From NCBI RefSeq assembly GCF_014773385.1, contig NZ_JACXAI010000001.1, forward strand, positions 186,001 through 250,000: a DNA stretch of 64,000 nt, written 5' to 3'. The stretch's first letter is position 1, and the number at the start of each line of letters is the position of its first letter. The stretch comes from Metabacillus arenae (GTDB taxonomy: Bacteria; Bacillota; Bacilli; Bacillales; Bacillaceae). The notes under the pieces are model-generated. The model saw nothing but the letters and a program-made list of their open reading frames with translations, did not search any database and had not been told where the DNA came from. Both the position numbers and the translations under genes were made by a program. Shown here piece by piece: positions 9,676-19,297 of this stretch.

Positions 9676-9676
9676 C

Positions 9677-9922
9677 CTAATCCTCCCCCTGAATATCAAA
9701 AGGCTCTAACTGATCGTCTTCACGCAAAATAAAGTCCATCTGTTTTTCAACCTTTTGCAGCTTATCATGACAAAGCTTTGAAAGCTTCATCCCATCCTGA
9801 AAAAAATCGATGGCCTTCTCTAACGGCACATCACCTTCTTCCAGCTTTTCAACAATTTTTTCTAATTGCTCCATCGCTTCCTCAAAAGAAACTTCATTTT
9901 CCATATTCTTTTTATCACTCAT
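9677..9922 (-). CDS. xseB: Exodeoxyribonuclease VII small subunit
   Basis: A small helical protein of 81 aa ([45 protein letters not shown] is the family core). It forms exonuclease VII with XseA and degrades single-stranded DNA. It overlaps the xseA end by 8 bp and is followed at once by the ispA start. Confidence 0.95.
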   Translation of the reverse strand: MSDKKNMENEVSFEEAMEQLEKIVEKLEEGDVPLEKAIDFFQDGMKLSKLCHDKLQKVEKQMDFILREDDQLEPFDIQGED

Positions 9923-11267
9923 TTAACTTTCGCTCCTCTTTCCCTAAAACTTTACAATGAAGAGAACCATCATTTATCCGAACAAACACCTCATCACCAT
10001 TTGTTAATTGATTAACACTTTTCACTAAGTGATCTTCCTTATAAACGAGGCTGTAACCACGTTCCATAATGGTTAAAGGGCTCAATGCATTTAGTTTAGC
10101 AACAATCGTTTGAAATTGCGAGTTTTTATGTGCAAAAAGGATGTTCATTTCTCTTGCCATTTTTTTCATGATTTGGTGATGGTCATCGAAAGCTCGTTTT
10201 ACTTGCTGCCTTGGATGAACTTGATTAAGCCTGCTCTTCAGCTGGATAAATCGGTCATTTTTGTAGGTAACAGTCCTTTTCCCTTCCCTAAGAAGACGTT
10301 CAGTTAATAGATCGAGCTGCTGTTCTTTCTGGGCATGCAGCTGTTTCGGATAACGAAACGCATAAGAATTCCGTTTATTGGTAAGACGCTCTTTCTCGAT
10401 TGATACTTTTTCCTGTATTGCACGAACAAGCCTTGTTTTCCGGGCAGATAATCTTTCTGCTAGATCTGCAAAGTGGGGGACAGCTAATTCAGCAGCACCA
10501 GTTGGTGTCGGAGCTCTTAAATCTGCAACGAAATCAGCAATAGTATAATCCGTTTCATGCCCAATTGCTGAAATAATCGGAATCCTTGAGCTAAAAATCT
10601 CTCTTGCAACAATTTCCTCATTAAATGCCCACAACTCTTCAATTGAGCCTCCGCCGCGTCCAACAATTAAGACATCTAAATCCTCTATAGCATTTGCCTT
10701 AGAAATAGCTTGGGATACGGACTTGCCTGCATTTACTCCTTGAACTAAAGCAGGTAAAATAATAACCTTCGTCATTGGATAACGCCGCTTTATTGTGATC
10801 AATATATCTCTTACCGCAGCACCGGTCGGGGAAGTGATCACCCCAACCTGTTTAGGAAAGGCAGGTATTGGCTTTTTATATTTCTCGTCAAACAATCCTT
10901 CAGCAGAAAGCTTTTTTTTCAATTCTTCATAAGCCAAGTAGAGACTGCCTAAACCATCCGGCTGCATTTCTTTTACATATAATTGATAATTTCCGTTAGG
11001 TTCATAGACTGTAATCTCAGCACGGAGAATCACTTTCATGCCATTTTCAGGCCTGAATTTCAGATTCTGGGCCTGTCCATTAAACATGACACCTTGTATG
11101 CGCGCATTTTCATCCTTAAGGGTAAAATACATATGCCCTCGGCTGTGTATTTTAAAATTGGATAATTCCCCTTTAACCCAGATATCCCTCAAATGAGGGT
11201 CAACGTCAAACTTTCGGCGAATATATTTTGTTAAAGCTGATACCGTGACATACTTTTGTTCACTCAT
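9915..11267 (-). CDS. xseA: Exodeoxyribonuclease VII large subunit
   Basis: The catalytic subunit of exonuclease VII, 450 aa. It has an N-terminal OB-fold ([32 protein letters not shown]) and a nuclease core with [39 protein letters not shown] and [29 protein letters not shown] basic coiled-coil C-terminus follows. Full length; overlaps xseB. Confidence 0.97.
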   Translation of the reverse strand: MSEQKYVTVSALTKYIRRKFDVDPHLRDIWVKGELSNFKIHSRGHMYFTLKDENARIQGVMFNGQAQNLKFRPENGMKVILRAEITVYEPNGNYQLYVKEMQPDGLGSLYLAYEELKKKLSAEGLFDEKYKKPIPAFPKQVGVITSPTGAAVRDILITIKRRYPMTKVIILPALVQGVNAGKSVSQAISKANAIEDLDVLIVGRGGGSIEELWAFNEEIVAREIFSSRIPIISAIGHETDYTIADFVADLRAPTPTGAAELAVPHFADLAERLSARKTRLVRAIQEKVSIEKERLTNKRNSYAFRYPKQLHAQKEQQLDLLTERLLREGKRTVTYKNDRFIQLKSRLNQVHPRQQVKRAFDDHHQIMKKMAREMNILFAHKNSQFQTIVAKLNALSPLTIMERGYSLVYKEDHLVKSVNQLTNGDEVFVRINDGSLHCKVLGKEERKLNE

Positions 11268-11288
11268 AAAAATCCCCTTAACTGTGCT

Positions 11289-12152
11289 TTAGACGTGAGA
11301 TTTTTGAAGCGTCTGTTTTGCAGATTTAACCGTATTGTGAGCAAGCATCGTAATGGTCATAGGTCCTACGCCTCCAGGAACAGGCGTTAAGTAGCTGGCA
11401 ACTTCCTTTGCCTCATCAAAATGAACATCTCCGCAAAGCTTCCCGTTTTCTAAACGGTTTACCCCTACATCAATAACAACTGCTCCTTCTTTAATATCTT
11501 TTCCACCAATAAAATTAGCCCTTCCTACTGCTACGATTAAGATATCAGCCTGTTTTGTTAATTCTGAAAGGTTCTTGGTTCTGGAATGACAATAAGTTAC
11601 AGTTGCATTTTCATTCAACAGCAATTGACCAACTGGTTTCCCAACAAGGTTGCTGCGTCCGATCACTACAACATGCTTACCAGTTAACTCAACATTTGTT
11701 ATTTTTAATAATTCTACGATACCAGCAGGAGTGCACGGCAAAAATGTATCCTGCCCAGTTAACATTCTCCCAACATTAACAGGATGGAAACCATCCACAT
11801 CTTTTTCAGGTGAAATTTTCTCAATTACTGCTGTTTCATTAATATGCTTGGGCAGAGGCAGCTGTACCAAAATACCATGAAACCTAGAATCTTGGTTATA
11901 ATTTTCTATGACATCCAATAGTTCTGTCTCAGAAAGTGTTTCCTCAAAATGCTCCAATTTAAAGTGTACACCAATTTCCTCTGCTGCTTTTTGTTTCCCT
12001 CTTATATAAGAAAGAGAAGCAGGATCATTCCCGACTAAAATCACAACAAGACCAGGAGTTAGACCTTGTTGTGTTAATTTAGCGACTTCATTTCCAAGTT
12101 CTTCTCTCTTGTTTTTTGCTACTTCCTTACCATTAATAATTTCTGCAGTCAT
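11289..12152 (-). CDS. folD: Methylenetetrahydrofolate dehydrogenase/cyclohydrolase
   Basis: A bifunctional one-carbon enzyme (NADP-dependent oxidation of 5,10-methylene-THF and hydrolysis to 10-formyl-THF). YIRGKQKAAEEIG carries the active-site Tyr/Lys region, and QLPLPKHI, SPEKDVDGFHPVN and GRSNLVGKPVGQLLL are family hallmarks. PVPGGVGPMTITML is the C-terminal signature. 287 aa, full length, between nusB and xseA in one transcription unit. Confidence 0.97.
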   Translation of the reverse strand: MTAEIINGKEVAKNKREELGNEVAKLTQQGLTPGLVVILVGNDPASLSYIRGKQKAAEEIGVHFKLEHFEETLSETELLDVIENYNQDSRFHGILVQLPLPKHINETAVIEKISPEKDVDGFHPVNVGRMLTGQDTFLPCTPAGIVELLKITNVELTGKHVVVIGRSNLVGKPVGQLLLNENATVTYCHSRTKNLSELTKQADILIVAVGRANFIGGKDIKEGAVVIDVGVNRLENGKLCGDVHFDEAKEVASYLTPVPGGVGPMTITMLAHNTVKSAKQTLQKSHV

Positions 12153-12170
12153 ATTTTCTCCTCCTAAACG

Positions 12171-12566
12171 TTATTGAAGTTCTAAACTTTTCTTAATGTT
12201 AGAGAGGACGCCATTTATAAATCGACTTGATTTATCGTCACCAAACGTTTTGGCAAGCTCGATCGCTTCATCAATCGAAACATTATGGGGTATTTCTCCA
12301 ACAAATATCATTTCATAAGTTGCCATTCGTAAAATAGCTCGATCTACATTTGCGATCCTATCAATCGTCCATTTGACAAGATGGGGCTTAATTTGATCAT
12401 CGATTTCTTGTTTGCGCTCTAACGTTCCGTAAACAAGCTGTTCCATAAATGGATCAGATTCTGCTTCGTCTAATGCATGCTCAATCGCTTCTTTTGGTTC
12501 GATATCACTTACATCAATTTGAAACAACGCCTGTAAAGCCTTTTCTCTCGCAGTTCTACGCTTCAT
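12171..12566 (-). CDS. nusB: Transcription antitermination factor NusB
   Basis: An all-helical RNA-binding protein that joins NusE/S10 on boxA RNA for rRNA antitermination. [55 protein letters not shown] are typical. The ATG at 12566 (131 aa) is preferred over the upstream in-frame start at 12602, because GAAGGAG lies at good spacing before it and family members start MKRRxAREKA. It is the first gene of the nusB-to-ispA operon. Confidence 0.96.
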   Translation of the reverse strand: MKRRTAREKALQALFQIDVSDIEPKEAIEHALDEAESDPFMEQLVYGTLERKQEIDDQIKPHLVKWTIDRIANVDRAILRMATYEMIFVGEIPHNVSIDEAIELAKTFGDDKSSRFINGVLSNIKKSLELQ

Positions 12567-12633
12567 TTTTTTTACTCCTTCAAAAAAATGTCGAAATGTC
12601 ATAAAGTGAATCTTCCATTAGTGATGGTTTGCC

Positions 12634-12760
12634 AGAGGCCCACAGGATGTGGGTCACACAGACGTTGCCACGAATGTGGCACTTTTAGTCTGTGTTCCTC
12701 TTATCAGACCTTATAAGGCAATTTTCCTCCCAATTTCCTCTGAAGATTTGAACCCTGATG
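12634..12760 (-). repeat. Structured intergenic repeat, family B copy 2
   Basis: This is the reverse-orientation partner of 4098-4262. It shares GAGGAACACAGACT, TGGCAACGTCTGTGTGACCC and TGTGGGCCTC with the same nested inverted repeats, and a weaker match extends into its left part. Both copies lie just upstream of a minus-strand gene (ahrC, nusB) but in opposite orientations. Confidence 0.75.
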
Positions 12761-13047
12761 TCTATTAAAAGGCATAAAAAGATCATATCATATATCATAA
12801 AATGTAGCATATCAAAAATAAAGGGTTATCAGTAAAAACCGAATATTCAATAGAGCTTCCCTCTAAATATTCGATTCCAGAGTTGATAAGCAGAAATAAA
12901 GGGAGGTCCCTGCATATATCGACAAGAATATGAAAGCGTTGTTCTTAAACCCATATTAAGGATTAGCTTATGATATATATCCTTTAGCATGACATAAATA
13001 ACAATATGCTCTTTTTTATTTAGTCCCAACCAATAAATTCTTATCCT
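12761..13047. other. Gap between yqhY and nusB with no recognised gene
   Basis: AT-rich DNA. A 60-codon frame on the minus strand (12847-13029) has no clear ribosome site and no homology I recognise, so I do not call it. The nusB promoter probably lies here, but no convincing -35/-10 pair was found. Confidence 0.5.
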
Positions 13048-13049
13048 AT

Positions 13050-13082
13050 TTAAAAAACCAAAGGAAACTTTTCCTTTGGTTT
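13050..13082 (-). terminator. Terminator of accB-accC-yqhY operon
   Basis: A perfect stem AAACCAAAGGAAA/TTTCCTTTGGTTT followed by TTTT on the minus strand, just after yqhY. Confidence 0.88.
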
Positions 13083-13091
13083 CAGACTCTC

Positions 13092-13505
13092 CTACATTTC
13101 TTGGTCAATCTCAATTTCCGTACTTTTCATTGATTCAAATTGAACTCCGACCACATGAATATTAATTTCGTTTATTTCAAGAGCCGTCATGTTTAATAAA
13201 GCTTGACGGATATTGTCCTGAATTCCTTGTGCCACATTAGGAATGGACACACCAAAATTCATGACACAATAGACATCTATCACGATACTATCATTAGATA
13301 GTTCGACTTTGACACCCTTGCCGTGATTTTTCTTTCCTAAACGCTCCACTACTCCTGAGGCAAAATTACCTCTCATTTGTGCTACTCCATCAACTTCAGA
13401 AGCCGCTATACCTGCAATGACCTCTATGACCTCAGGAGCGATTTCTACTTTTCCTAAACCGGTTTCTTCAGGGCTCATCTCTAACAATTTGTTTGTTTCC
13501 TTCAA
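13092..13505 (-). CDS. yqhY: Asp23/Gls24 family protein YqhY
   Basis: A 137-aa Asp23-family protein (IAPEVIEVIAGIAASEVDGVAQMRG; HGKGVKVELSNDSIVIDVYCVM; VGVQF). In B. subtilis YqhY is encoded with accBC and has been linked to control of acetyl-CoA carboxylase. The start is a TTG preceded by GGAGGTG at 7-nt spacing. It is the last gene of the acc operon. Confidence 0.93.
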   Translation of the reverse strand: MKETNKLLEMSPEETGLGKVEIAPEVIEVIAGIAASEVDGVAQMRGNFASGVVERLGKKNHGKGVKVELSNDSIVIDVYCVMNFGVSIPNVAQGIQDNIRQALLNMTALEINEINIHVVGVQFESMKSTEIEIDQEM

Positions 13506-13564
13506 GGTGAAGCACCTCCAGATTGTATTTAAACAATTAAGAAGGGAATATATCCCAATTTAAT

Positions 13565-14917
13565 TTAGGATTCCATCACTTTATGCAATTCTAAAAATTT
13601 CGTATTGAAATCTCCGCTGACGAATTTTTCATGATTTAATAGCTTTAAATGAAAAGGTATCGTAGTATGAATACCATCAATAACAAATTCACTTAATGCC
13701 CGCTTCATTCTCGCGATTGCTTCATCTCTTGTTGCTCCATATGTAATTACTTTCGCAATCATTGAGTCATAAAAAGGCGGGATCGAATAGCCTGGATATA
13801 CTGCTGAATCCACTCTAACACCTAAACCACCAGGCGGCAAGTACATGACAATCTTACCAGGGGAAGGCATAAAGTTCTTCTCTGGGTTTTCAGCATTTAT
13901 TCTGCATTCTATTGCCCATCCGTTAAAGGTAACCTCTTGCTGCTTAAGCGAAAGCTCTTGCCCAGATGCTACTAGAATTTGTTCTTTGATCAAATCTGTC
14001 CCAGTCACCATTTCCGTAACAGGATGTTCTACTTGTATTCGAGTATTCATTTCCATGAAGTAGAACTTTTGCTCCTTGTAGTCAAAAATGAATTCAATTG
14101 TCCCCGCCCCAGTATAATTGACAGCTTTTGCCGCTTTAATGGCTGCTTGCCCCATTTTATCGCGTACTTCAGGTAATAATGCCGGTGAAGGCGTTTCTTC
14201 AATTAGTTTCTGCAGACGTCTTTGGATTGTACAATCACGCTCACCAAGGTGAATAACATTTCCATGGGAATCCGCCATCACTTGAATTTCAACGTGTCTG
14301 AAATCTTCGATATATTTTTCAATATAAACTCCCGGATTTCCGAAAGCTGTAGCAGCTTCCTGCTGTGTTATTTGAATGCCTTTTTTCAATTCAGCTTCGT
14401 CCCGCGCTACACGAATTCCCTTTCCTCCACCTCCGGCAGTTGCTTTAATAATAACTGGAAAACCAATTTCTTCGGCTAATGAAAGTGCTTCTTCAGCGTT
14501 TTTAATAATACCTTTTGAACCAGGTACTATCGGTACACCAGCTTCACGCATCGTTTCACGTGCGATATCCTTTGTGCCCATTTTTGTGATCGCATCGGCA
14601 CTTGGCCCGACAAAAATGACATGGCATTCCTTACATAGCTCTGCAAAATCGGCATTTTCAGCAAGGAATCCGTATCCAGGGTGGATCGCTTCACTGCCTG
14701 TGAGCTTCGCAACACTTACAATGTTTGTAAAATTTAAATAACTATCTTTTGAAGAAGTTGGTCCGATACAATATGCTTCATCAGCTAACTGAACATGCAG
14801 TGATTCCTTGTCAGCCTCAGAAAAGACTGCGACAGTTTCAATTCCAAGCTCTTTGCATGCCCGAATAATACGAACGGCAATTTCTCCTCTATTTGCTATA
14901 AGTAGTTTCTTAATCAT
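13565..14917 (-). CDS. accC: Acetyl-CoA carboxylase biotin carboxylase subunit
   Basis: ATP-dependent carboxylation of biotin on AccB, the first committed step of fatty-acid synthesis. The N-terminus is [23 protein letters not shown]-grasp features are [35 protein letters not shown] and [16 protein letters not shown]. Start at 14917 (450 aa), because the upstream 17 codons are not family-like and GGAG precedes this ATG. It lies 10 bp after accB. Confidence 0.97.
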   Translation of the reverse strand: MIKKLLIANRGEIAVRIIRACKELGIETVAVFSEADKESLHVQLADEAYCIGPTSSKDSYLNFTNIVSVAKLTGSEAIHPGYGFLAENADFAELCKECHVIFVGPSADAITKMGTKDIARETMREAGVPIVPGSKGIIKNAEEALSLAEEIGFPVIIKATAGGGGKGIRVARDEAELKKGIQITQQEAATAFGNPGVYIEKYIEDFRHVEIQVMADSHGNVIHLGERDCTIQRRLQKLIEETPSPALLPEVRDKMGQAAIKAAKAVNYTGAGTIEFIFDYKEQKFYFMEMNTRIQVEHPVTEMVTGTDLIKEQILVASGQELSLKQQEVTFNGWAIECRINAENPEKNFMPSPGKIVMYLPPGGLGVRVDSAVYPGYSIPPFYDSMIAKVITYGATRDEAIARMKRALSEFVIDGIHTTIPFHLKLLNHEKFVSGDFNTKFLELHKVMES

Positions 14918-14927
14918 AAACTCGCTC

Positions 14928-15431
14928 CTAATCTTCCTTAACAAGGAATAACGGTTGGCCATATTCAACTAGCTGCCCGTTTTCAACAAGAATCTCAACG
15001 ATTTCCCCTTTTACCTCAGCTTCGATTTCATTGAACAGCTTCATTGCTTCCACAATACAAACAACAGAATCTTCTTTTACTATCGTTCCAGCGGATACAT
15101 ACGGATCTGCCTCAGGTGAGGAAGAAGAATAAAACGTTCCTACCATCGGGGAAGTAATTTTATGTAAATTTTCATCCTCTTTTACAGGACTCGGTTCAGG
15201 TTTAGCAGCCTGAGTTTCTGCTGTTCCTTGATTCGGTTGTCCCATTTGAGGTTGTACAACCGGCTCAACAACTGGCGCCTCCGAAGCTGCCACACTGCGC
15301 ACAACTGTTTCTGTTTCTTTAGACTGCTTTTTCAATTTAATTTTTGAGCTCTCATACTCGTATGTAAACTCATCGATTGATGAACAGTCAATCAGTTTGA
15401 TCAGTTCACGAATTTCTTGAATTTTTAACAT
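14928..15431 (-). CDS. accB: Biotin carboxyl carrier protein of acetyl-CoA carboxylase
   Basis: Carries the biotin moved between the carboxylase and transferase subunits. The N-terminal helix is [15 protein letters not shown], followed by a Pro/Gln/Glu linker (about residues 55-90) and the biotinyl domain with the [12 protein letters not shown] motif (Lys biotinylated). The ATG at 15431 has GAAGGAG 8 nt upstream; a GTG three codons earlier would sit on that site. Confidence 0.97.
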   Translation of the reverse strand: MLKIQEIRELIKLIDCSSIDEFTYEYESSKIKLKKQSKETETVVRSVAASEAPVVEPVVQPQMGQPNQGTAETQAAKPEPSPVKEDENLHKITSPMVGTFYSSSSPEADPYVSAGTIVKEDSVVCIVEAMKLFNEIEAEVKGEIVEILVENGQLVEYGQPLFLVKED

Positions 15432-15700
15432 GCTGGGCACTCCTTCAAGTTCTTATTCTAAGCCATTAATATTATAGGCTAGTACTAAAAGTAAGTTCTA
15501 CACCTACATCTTACGCTATTTATTAAGTATAATTCAATATGAAAACTTAAAAAGTGGTCTGACCACCTAAAAAGCCTGCTCCTCCTTATTATAAAATAGT
15601 TCAATGAATTTTAAAATGGTTCGTCAAAGAAGCCGCAAATTAGGAGGCTTTCCGCTTTGCATTGGTGCCCTATATAAAGGTTTGGGCGTTCAATTGAAAT
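15432..15700. other. Upstream region of accB, no gene seen
   Basis: Intergenic DNA before accB, expected to hold the acc promoter. I could not identify a convincing promoter or operator by eye, and no coding frame is supported. Confidence 0.5.
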
Positions 15701-15800
15701 ATTGTGCTGTTATCGGAATAATTGCATTGTAATCGATTTTTTGCACCGTTACCAGAATATTTGTACCGTCTTCGGATTTTTTGCTCTGTTCAACCGCTAT
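15701..15800 (+). repeat. Five-unit 20-bp tandem repeat array
   Basis: Five consecutive 20-bp units start at 15701, 15721, 15741, 15761 and 15781, with an approximate consensus TTGCACCGTTATCGGAATAT (for example TTGCACCGTTACCAGAATAT, TTGTACCGTCTTCGGATTTT). The same unit occurs near 4407-4490. Strict 20-bp periodicity with point differences indicates old tandem duplication. Small frames through it look fortuitous. Confidence 0.8.
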
Positions 15801-15944
15801 AATTGGTTTGTTAGAAAAATAATTAAACACAATTGCAAAAAAATGTTTAACTATACAATAATCTCGGTTCAATCGCCATGCAGATTTATAGCTTAGAACT
15901 TCTGATGGACTTTAATGTATTAATGATTTATTTATTCTGTAAAA

Positions 15945-15977
15945 CTAAAAAAGGCACCTGAGACTTCATCAGGTACC
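15945..15977 (-). terminator. Terminator of spoIIIA operon
   Basis: A stem GGTACCTGA/TCAGGTGCC followed by TTTTTTAG on the minus strand, just after spoIIIAH. Confidence 0.85.
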
Positions 15978-15990
15978 CATAATAAATTTA

Positions 15991-16704
15991 TTATTCAACG
16001 GGATCAAATTGAACGGCTACATCCTCTAAGTCATCGATCTCTTTATTGACAAGCATGATAATGTCATTTGCTTTTGAAGCGGAAAGTTCTTTTGCTTTTA
16101 CTGTGATTTGCACATCTTTTCCATCTGCGCGTACTAAAGCATCTTCATAGCCCTCTGATTTAATTAAAGTTTCCAAAACATTTTCTTTGTTTGCGATTTC
16201 AGAAAGTTCTTTCATGTCGTCATATGCCCGGCTTTTTTCAGCAGCAGATGCTTCACTGCTAACCACTATTGCTTGAAGTTCCTCTTTTAAGCGATTTCTG
16301 GAGTCTTCCAGCTCTAAACGCAAAGTTGTAAACAATTCATCATCAGATATAGTCGAGAATTCACCGCCATTTTCAAGCTCTTCCGTGTTCACTTCAGATT
16401 GCTCTTTTGTTCCTTCTTCTTCAGGCTGTTTACCTTCTTTATCTTCTTTTCCTTCCTCTGCTCCTTCTTCTGCGCCCTTATCTGCTCCTTCTTTTTCTCC
16501 TTCAGCTTCTCCTGCTTCTTTTTCACCTTCAGCTTCCCCAGCTTCCTTTTCACCTTCTGGAGCTTCCTCTTCCTCTGCTTTTTGATCTCCTGTCATCACT
16601 AATTCGTTTGATGGATCCTCAGGAGATGTAATGTAATAGACCGACAGGACAACCACTAAACTAAGCATTGTAAGTAACCAAACTGTTTGTTTCTTTAACA
16701 TCAT
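15991..16704 (-). CDS. spoIIIAH: Stage III sporulation protein SpoIIIAH
   Basis: The mother-cell half of the SpoIIQ-SpoIIIAH channel between mother cell and forespore. One N-terminal membrane segment (VWLLTMLSLVVVLSVYYI) is followed by a long acidic linker and a C-terminal EscJ/YscJ-like domain (about residues 120-237: GEFSTISDDELFTTLRLELEDSRNRLKEELQ...VTVKAKELSASKANDII). At 237 aa it is longer than I would expect, because residues about 42-100 are low complexity, rich in Glu/Gly/Lys/Ala, with tandem GEAEGEKEA units. The domain ends are typical, so the insert is probably a flexible periplasmic-type linker. Confidence 0.95.
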   Translation of the reverse strand: MMLKKQTVWLLTMLSLVVVLSVYYITSPEDPSNELVMTGDQKAEEEEAPEGEKEAGEAEGEKEAGEAEGEKEGADKGAEEGAEEGKEDKEGKQPEEEGTKEQSEVNTEELENGGEFSTISDDELFTTLRLELEDSRNRLKEELQAIVVSSEASAAEKSRAYDDMKELSEIANKENVLETLIKSEGYEDALVRADGKDVQITVKAKELSASKANDIIMLVNKEIDDLEDVAVQFDPVE

Positions 16705-17379
16705 TTATGAATCCTCCTTCATTTTTTTCGGTGCAACTGCCACACGGTGGCTGGCAACTCCAAGCGACCTCGTAACAGCTTCCACGATCGTTTTTTTTAT
16801 TTGAACGTTGTCAGCTCCTTTAGCGACAACGAGTACACCCCTGATTTCAGGTTTTTTTGTTTGCAGCACAATTGGCGACTCATTTTCCCCATCTCTTATA
16901 ATGACAACTTGTTCATCTATTGATTGGTCCTCCACTTTTCGCTCGCCGCCGCCTTTGTCTGTTTCATTTGTGACTTGGCTTTGTGTGACTCTGTTTTTTT
17001 CAAGTACTTTTAACGAGGAAGCATCTACATTCACAACAACTGATACGTCATCAACTCCGATGATTGTCTCTAAAGTATCTTTTAATTGATTTTCATATTC
17101 TTTCTCATAGTCTCCAATTGTGATAGAGTCCCCGCCTTTTGTTTGCTTAAAAACTTCCTTATCTTCCTTTGCTTCTTCAGATTCAAAATTGGCAGCTGGC
17201 AAGGATGAGGAGGCCTCTTCGTCTTTCGTTAGGAGGTTTCCTACCAGCATAAAAGCAATTCCAATTACAAAGACAATGATTAAATAGTGAAATTTTGATA
17301 GTTTTTTATTTTCACCCTCTGTTTGAGGTGGTGAAAATAATTGTTTAAGTTTATCTAGGAAATTTTTTTTATTGTCCAT
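16705..17379 (-). CDS. spoIIIAG: Stage III sporulation protein SpoIIIAG
   Basis: The large-ring component of the feeding-tube complex. It has an N-terminal cytoplasmic stretch, one membrane helix (FHYLIIVFVIGIAFMLVGNLL), and a ring-building domain containing YENQLKDTLETIIGVDDVSVVVNVDAS and GVLVVAKGADNVQIKKTIVEAVTRSLGVASHRVAVAPKK. 224 aa, abutting spoIIIAH and overlapping spoIIIAF by 1 base. Confidence 0.96.
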   Translation of the reverse strand: MDNKKNFLDKLKQLFSPPQTEGENKKLSKFHYLIIVFVIGIAFMLVGNLLTKDEEASSSLPAANFESEEAKEDKEVFKQTKGGDSITIGDYEKEYENQLKDTLETIIGVDDVSVVVNVDASSLKVLEKNRVTQSQVTNETDKGGGERKVEDQSIDEQVVIIRDGENESPIVLQTKKPEIRGVLVVAKGADNVQIKKTIVEAVTRSLGVASHRVAVAPKKMKEDS

Positions 17380-18008
17380 TACCTCTCTTCTCCTCCTTTC
17401 ATAAAGACTGTAATTTGTTCTTGTTCTAGTTCCCAGATGTTTGCCAAGTGAGAGGTTATTTGGGCTTTTTTCTTTTCCTGCCGATGATGAACTGATTCAT
17501 TTTCTTTAGAAGGATTTATTTCAATCGGCTGGATTGCTTCAACAGCGGCTGAATCCTGTTTTTCAGAAATGTGGACTTCAATAGCAGCTAATTCTAATTC
17601 CTCTTGAGAAGTAATGTCAGGCTGTTTCTCTTTTGATGTAAGGATGACTTTATCAATCGTTGCATCATAGGAATCCGCAAGCTCCTTATTTGCCGCATTT
17701 TCCATTTGGACAGCCATTTCTTCTAAAATATATGCACGTTGTGAAGCTTGTATTTCTTTTTTCTGTAATTCAATTGAATTTTTTATTTCATTATTTTGAG
17801 CTGACTCAAATTTTATCTTTGAAGCTATTTCGTTAAAATCCATAGAGAAGATTTGAAAGATGGGGGTTAGAATGACGACAATGAGCAGTAAGCTAATCAC
17901 CATCTTTGCATATTTTTGCATACTTGAGTTTGGAAGCAATAACTCTATGATGATCGCTAATAAAATAAAGAGAATAATACTTGTGATCCATTCAGTTAAA
18001 AAGCCCAT
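17379..18008 (-). CDS. spoIIIAF: Stage III sporulation protein SpoIIIAF
   Basis: Two N-terminal membrane helices (WITSIILFILLAIIIELLL and MVISLLLIVVILTPIFQIF) are followed by a soluble YscJ-like domain of about 140 aa ending WELEQEQITVFMKGGEER. 209 aa, in its fixed place between AE and AG. Confidence 0.95.
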   Translation of the reverse strand: MGFLTEWITSIILFILLAIIIELLLPNSSMQKYAKMVISLLLIVVILTPIFQIFSMDFNEIASKIKFESAQNNEIKNSIELQKKEIQASQRAYILEEMAVQMENAANKELADSYDATIDKVILTSKEKQPDITSQEELELAAIEVHISEKQDSAAVEAIQPIEINPSKENESVHHRQEKKKAQITSHLANIWELEQEQITVFMKGGEER

Positions 18009-18018
18009 AAATCCCCAC

Positions 18019-19257
18019 CTACCTCACCATAAGGGTTAAATTCCCTGCAGCAATAATAACGGTCAAACATAGAAAGAACATGAGAGAAACGATAGCAAGC
18101 GCAGCAAAAATATAAATGACACTTTTACTAATAATGTCCAAGCAAGCGATAATGGGACCCCCGCCTAATGGCTGCAGGATCGCCGCAGCAAATTTGTAGA
18201 TGAAAGCAAGCGTTAATACTTTTAATGCAGGAAATGCGGCAATACATAAGAGAATGACAACACCCACAATCCCTACTGTATTTTTCAAAAGAACGGACGC
18301 ACTGATGACTGTATCTGTTGCATCTGTAAACATCCGTCCGAGAACTGGAATGAAGTTTCCGGTAATAAATTTTGCTGTTCGAATGGTAATGCCATCTGTT
18401 ACAGCTGCAGATGCTCCTTGCACAGAAATGACACCTAAGAAAATAGTTAAAAATGTTCCAAGTAGACCGATCCCAATATTCCGAAGCAATTGGGCAAGCT
18501 GAGTTACTTTGTATTGATTCGTTAATGTACTGACTATACTGAGAAGTGCAGATAAAAATAATAGAGGTAAGACAATATTCTGGATTAGCAAACCGCTTGT
18601 ATTCATCAGGAAGAGAATGACCGGATGAAAAAAGGCAGCCGATACAATCCCGCCTGATGAGGCCATTAATGCTAACAATAATGGAATTAATGCGAGAATA
18701 AAGCTGGTCATTGTCTCTATTGCTTGAGAAGTATATTGGATTGCGATATGAAAGCTATTTAAAGCAATAATGATTAACACCATATATACGATCGCATATG
18801 CAACCTTGCTAACAGTACTTTGCTCAAATGCATTTTGCAGCAGCTGCAGCAGCATACTAAAAACGGTTAATAGAATGAGAGTCCCCAGAAGCTTCCAATT
18901 CGCCACCAATTCGTGAAAAAGATAATGTAAAAGTGCCTTAAACCATTCCTGTGGTGAAAGCTCTTTCTCTCCACTTAAAAATTGCAGCAAGCTCCCTTTT
19001 TGGCTCTCTGGTAAGAATCCGCCATATTCTGTCATGATGTCATCCCAAAATTGCCGAATCTCATCCACACCCAGGTTGTCCACTTGCTGCTGGACAAAGG
19101 CTTGGTCTATTTGATCTTCACCCTGCTCTTGTTCAATAGTCTCATTCGTTTGGGCTTCACGCTGCTCTTGCTCCAAAGTCTCATTCGTTTGGGCTTGTAC
19201 ATTTGTTGGAAATAAGAAAAAAAACGCTAATAAAATAAGTCCGCCTATTTTTTTCAC
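18019..19257 (-). CDS. spoIIIAE: Stage III sporulation protein SpoIIIAE
   Basis: A polytopic membrane protein of the forespore channel, with a signal-like N-terminus (IGGLILLAFFFLFPTNVQA) and about seven or eight membrane segments (for example SFILALIPLLLALMASSGG and VGVVILLCIAAFPALKVLTLAFIYK). The GTG at 19257 with GGGGGGTG upstream is favoured over the ATG at 19278, which lies in the ribosome site. Just after the signal segment a 13-residue unit AQTNETLEQEQRE is repeated as AQTNETIEQEQGE, a local duplication. Confidence 0.95.
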   Translation of the reverse strand: MKKIGGLILLAFFFLFPTNVQAQTNETLEQEQREAQTNETIEQEQGEDQIDQAFVQQQVDNLGVDEIRQFWDDIMTEYGGFLPESQKGSLLQFLSGEKELSPQEWFKALLHYLFHELVANWKLLGTLILLTVFSMLLQLLQNAFEQSTVSKVAYAIVYMVLIIIALNSFHIAIQYTSQAIETMTSFILALIPLLLALMASSGGIVSAAFFHPVILFLMNTSGLLIQNIVLPLLFLSALLSIVSTLTNQYKVTQLAQLLRNIGIGLLGTFLTIFLGVISVQGASAAVTDGITIRTAKFITGNFIPVLGRMFTDATDTVISASVLLKNTVGIVGVVILLCIAAFPALKVLTLAFIYKFAAAILQPLGGGPIIACLDIISKSVIYIFAALAIVSLMFFLCLTVIIAAGNLTLMVR

Positions 19258-19297
19258 CTTGTCACCCCCCTTCAGCATTTACTTATCCAGACAGTAT

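Noticed and set aside
12847-13029. 60-codon minus-strand frame between nusB and yqhY
   Set aside because: No clear ribosome site and no recognised family; the adjacent DNA is repeat-rich.
15701-15800. CRISPR array upstream of accB
   Set aside because: Direct 20-bp tandem units with no spacers.
16385-16631. Three overlapping plus-strand Ser/Leu/Phe-rich frames
   Set aside because: They are antisense products of the low-complexity acidic tract of spoIIIAH.
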